A stretch of DNA of 64,000 nt from JABFRJ01 sp963847145 (lineage in GTDB: Bacteria; Pseudomonadota; Alphaproteobacteria; Rhizobiales; Hyphomicrobiaceae), in the NCBI GenBank assembly GCA_963847145.1, contig CAWJYN010000003.1, positions 1 to 64,000 on the forward strand, given 5' to 3'. Positions 61,387-64,000 of this stretch are shown here, piece by piece (the stretch's first letter is position 1; each line of letters starts with the position of its first letter). The notes beneath the pieces are model-generated. The model was not told the origin of the DNA and made no database searches. It worked only from the letters and a program-made list of their open reading frames with translations. Position numbers and translations under genes: made by a program.

Positions 61387-62766
61387 TTACACAGTAGCGG
61401 GCACAGTAGCGGGCACAGTAGCGGGCAATGCGGCCGGCAACGTTGCCGGTTGGGCCGCTGGCTGGTTGTCGCTGATCCGCGCGGCCAGGGCCCGCGTGCT
61501 CCACGTGCCGCGCGTGTCGATGATCCGTTTACCAGCGAGCTGCGCCGGCGCGACCTTCCGGAACTGCTTGTGATCGACCAGCATCACCAGCAGATCGGCC
61601 GCCAACGCCCGGTCGGTTTCAACAAGCTCGACCCGGCCGGCCTCGCGCAACGAGCGCGGCAAGTGCCGCACGTAGGGCTCGGCGACGCGCAGTTCGATGG
61701 GGCTGCCGTTAAGGTGCAGTTCCTGCGCCAGATATTCGACGACTTCGACCGCGGGGCTTTCGCGCAGATCATCCACGTCTGGTTTGTAGGCGAGACCGAA
61801 GCAGCCGATCGACTTGATACCGCCGGCGGCGACACGATCGAGGATCTTGCGCACCACCTGGCGCGGGCGGCCACTATTAATCCAGCGGGCTTCGCGAATG
61901 AGGCGCGCCTTTTCACCGAGCGCGGAGACGATGAACCACGGATCGACCGCGATGCAGTGACCGCCGACGCCGGGTCCCGGCTGCAGGATGTTGACGCGCG
62001 GATGATGGTTGGCGAGCGCGATCAATTCACCGGCGTCGATGCCGCTGTCGTCGCAAATATCCGCAAGCTCATTGGCGAAGGCGATGTTGACGTCGCGGAA
62101 CGCGTTTTCACTGAGTTTGCAGAGTTCGGCGGTGCGCGCATCGGTGACCAGGCATTTGCCGGTGACGAAGCGCTCATAGAAGGCCTGCCCGGCGCGGCCA
62201 CTGGCTGCGCACACGCCGCCGATGACGCGATCGTTCTCGACCAATTCCCGCAGCATCTGCCCGGGGAGAACGCGCTCTGGGCAATGTGCGACGAGAATGT
62301 CAGGCACTCCCGAGCCGCCACGCCGCGAGCACGTCAGATCGGTGCGCATGCCTTCGATCCAGCGGGCGACAAGTTCGGTGGCGCCGATGGGGATGGTCAA
62401 TTCGACAATGACCAAGTTGCCGGACTGCAGAATTGGTGCGATCGCACGGACCGCAGCTTCAACATAAGACAGATCGGGTTTATACCCGCCGGCGAACGGC
62501 GTCGGCACCGCAATGATAAACACATCGGCTGCACTTGGCGTAGTCTGGGCGGTGATCAGACCGCCGGCGACGAGACCCGCCAAGGCGTCAGCGAGAAAGG
62601 GCTCTTCGATCGGGCAATGGCCGGCGTTAACGGCCGCAACGATCGGCGCACTGATGTCAACGCCGATGACTTTGATGCCGGCGCGGGCAATGACGACCGA
62701 GGTGGGCAAGCCGATGTAGCCGAGGCCGATAATGGCACAGGTCGAAAAGTCTTTGTTGAGGGTCAT
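61387..62766 (-). CDS. wecC: UDP-N-acetyl-D-mannosamine dehydrogenase
   Basis: Oxidises UDP-ManNAc to UDP-ManNAcA with two NAD+. 459 residues: Rossmann motif IIGLGYIGLPTSVVIARAG, VPTPFAGGYKPDLSYVEAAV, the catalytic Lys/Asn region KLSENAFRDVNIAFANELAD, Cys in GPGVGGHCIAVDPWF and the C-terminal domain CFGLAYKPDVDDLRESPAVE. The last 20 residues are a PATLPAALPATVPATV-type tail coded by 12-bp repeats and lie outside the fold. Its ATG overlaps the wecB stop (ATGA), so the two enzymes are made together for ManNAcA-containing surface glycan. Confidence 0.93.
   Translation of the reverse strand: MTLNKDFSTCAIIGLGYIGLPTSVVIARAGIKVIGVDISAPIVAAVNAGHCPIEEPFLADALAGLVAGGLITAQTTPSAADVFIIAVPTPFAGGYKPDLSYVEAAVRAIAPILQSGNLVIVELTIPIGATELVARWIEGMRTDLTCSRRGGSGVPDILVAHCPERVLPGQMLRELVENDRVIGGVCAASGRAGQAFYERFVTGKCLVTDARTAELCKLSENAFRDVNIAFANELADICDDSGIDAGELIALANHHPRVNILQPGPGVGGHCIAVDPWFIVSALGEKARLIREARWINSGRPRQVVRKILDRVAAGGIKSIGCFGLAYKPDVDDLRESPAVEVVEYLAQELHLNGSPIELRVAEPYVRHLPRSLREAGRVELVETDRALAADLLVMLVDHKQFRKVAPAQLAGKRIIDTRGTWSTRALAARISDNQPAAQPATLPAALPATVPATVPATV
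61391..61426. repeat. 12-bp tandem repeat in the wecC 3' end
   Basis: ACAGTAGCGGGC is repeated three times, followed by degenerate copies, and encodes the ATVP repeats of the WecC tail. In-frame unit changes would lengthen or shorten the tail without frameshift. Confidence 0.9.
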
Positions 62767-63908
62767 GACGCAAACTCGTTGGTGCTTCTGTTGGCAAGAA
62801 TGGCGGCGATACGTTCGGAGGCGCGGCCGTCGCCATAGGGATTGTGCGCGCGGCTCATGCGCGCGTAGGCCGAGCGGCTGGTGATGACTGCCGACACTTC
62901 TTCGAAGATGCGGTGGCGTGCTGTGCCGACGAGCTTGACGGTGCCGGCAGCAACCGCTTCCGGCCGCTCGGTGACATTGCGCATCACAAATACTGGTTTG
63001 CCGAGGGACGGCGCCTCTTCCTGGATGCCGCCGCTGTCGGTCAGCACAACATGGGCGCGCTGCATGAGGTAGACGAACGGCAAGTAATCGAGCGGCTCGA
63101 TGAGATGCACATGTGGCACATCGGAGAGCACCTGATGCACGGCTGACCGCACATTTGGATTAAGGTGGACAGGGTAGACCACTTGAATCGGATGCGCCTG
63201 CGCCAGATCACGGATCGCTTCGCACACGTCCAGAAACGGCTGGCCGAAATTCTCGCGCCGGTGCCCGGTGACCAGCAGGATGGGCCGGCCGGGGTCGAGA
63301 AAACGGAAGTGATCGGCGAGCCCGTGGGCGATTTCTGGCCGGGTCTCGAGCTGGGCCACCGTGGTCAGCAGCGCGTCGATGACAGTGTTGCCGGTGACAT
63401 GTACGGCGTTGGCGGGGACGTTCTCTTGCAGCAGATTGGCGCGCGACTGGGCGGTTGGCGCAAAGAACATGTCAGCGAGAACATCGGTCACCCGGCGGTT
63501 CATTTCTTCGGGCCAGGGTTGTTGCATATTGCCTGAACGGAGGCCTGCTTCGACGTGTGCAACGGGGATGCGTTTGTAGAAGGCGGCGAGCGATGCGGCC
63601 ATGGTGGTGGTGGTGTCGCCGTGGACGAGCACGCGATCGGGCTTAAACGCGTCATAGACCTTGCCAAGTCCGGTCAGCACGGCGGTGGTGATCTGCTCCA
63701 GCCCTTGGGCGGCGGTCATGACATTGAGATCGTAGTCCGGTGTGACGCCAAACAGGTCGAGCACCTGATCGAGCATCTGGCGGTGCTGGGCGGTGACGCA
63801 GATGCGCGCCACGATGTCGGGCTCGCGGGCCAGCATGCGCGCGACCGGCAACATCTTGATCGCTTCCGGCCGGGTCCCAAAGACGAGGAGTATTTTCTGC
63901 GCCATCAC
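62763..63908 (-). CDS. wecB: UDP-N-acetylglucosamine 2-epimerase (non-hydrolysing)
   Basis: Interconverts UDP-GlcNAc and UDP-ManNAc. 381 residues of GT-B fold: VFGTRPEAIKMLPVARML, VLVHGDTTTTMAASLAAFY, HVEAGLRSGNMQQPWPEEMN, LVTGHRRENFGQPFLDVCEA and LTDSGGIQEEAPSLGKPVFV with RNVTERPEA. All known substrate-contact motifs are intact. First of a two-gene unit with wecC. The glycan-assembly genes that use UDP-ManNAcA are presumably beyond the window edge. Confidence 0.95.
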   Translation of the reverse strand: MMAQKILLVFGTRPEAIKMLPVARMLAREPDIVARICVTAQHRQMLDQVLDLFGVTPDYDLNVMTAAQGLEQITTAVLTGLGKVYDAFKPDRVLVHGDTTTTMAASLAAFYKRIPVAHVEAGLRSGNMQQPWPEEMNRRVTDVLADMFFAPTAQSRANLLQENVPANAVHVTGNTVIDALLTTVAQLETRPEIAHGLADHFRFLDPGRPILLVTGHRRENFGQPFLDVCEAIRDLAQAHPIQVVYPVHLNPNVRSAVHQVLSDVPHVHLIEPLDYLPFVYLMQRAHVVLTDSGGIQEEAPSLGKPVFVMRNVTERPEAVAAGTVKLVGTARHRIFEEVSAVITSRSAYARMSRAHNPYGDGRASERIAAILANRSTNEFAS

Positions 63909-64000
63909 TCAGATTTCCAAAGTCGCTTTAATATTTGCCGCGCGGGCGATTATTCACGATGCGGACACGCCGGAAACGGGTTCCCGCAGCGGGCCAGCGG

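Overview
The window looks like a GC-rich alphaproteobacterial chromosome, probably of the Hyphomicrobiales (Rhizobiales). The supporting signs are a LexA box of the GAAC-N7-GAAC type ahead of imuA-imuB-dnaE2, a sigma-54-like promoter ahead of glnB-glnA, the fabG-acpP-fabF-mltG order, and an initiator tRNA with an A:U pair where most initiators have the first of three anticodon-stem G:C pairs. No taxonomic marker settles the genus.

Region 1 (1-12.3 kb) is accessory DNA. A 14-bp copy of the 3' end of the initiator tRNA at 244-257 and the tRNA itself (12228-12304) flank it like attachment sites. Inside are plasmid-type pieces (PIN-domain toxin/antitoxin, N-truncated RPA-type replication initiator), an IclR-regulated NitT/TauT-type ABC importer with an SDR and a conserved small protein, an SDR plus membrane protein with a divergent MerR regulator, and an intact IS21-family element. 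Every gene from 0.3 to 9.3 kb is broken by single-base indels, whereas nearly everything from 9.4 kb onward is intact. The block is therefore either decaying or of lower sequence quality.

Region 2 (12.5-28 kb) holds core and catabolic genes. upp, a DUF1688 gene and a GTP-cyclohydrolase-II-like gene together match the URC uracil-catabolism route of yeasts. Then come a GT39 glycosyltransferase, glnB-glnA, a small insert carrying a toxin/antitoxin pair followed by a second copy of the glnA 3' end, a 2OG-Fe(II) oxygenase, a translationally coupled acyl-CoA dehydrogenase plus APH-family kinase, recR, a nitronate-monooxygenase-like enzyme and a D-Ala-D-Ala carboxypeptidase.

Region 3 (28-46.5 kb) carries the SOS mutagenesis cassette imuA-imuB-dnaE2 (dnaE2 has an in-frame palindromic insertion), a CinA-like protein, a GT4 glycosyltransferase, exported msrB and msrA, an ECF sigma/RskA-like anti-sigma pair with secreted proteins, a TetR-controlled membrane protein, an RraA-like protein and a membrane heme/ferredoxin/cyclase fusion whose cyclase residues look degenerate.

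Region 4 (46.5-64 kb) is surface- and envelope-related: a type I secretion ABC exporter with an RTX repeat protein and a divergent HlyD-type adaptor, a trimeric autotransporter adhesin, the fatty-acid cluster with mltG, a Tat-type agmatine-deiminase-family protein, a stand-alone BLUF photoreceptor, and wecB-wecC for UDP-ManNAcA synthesis.
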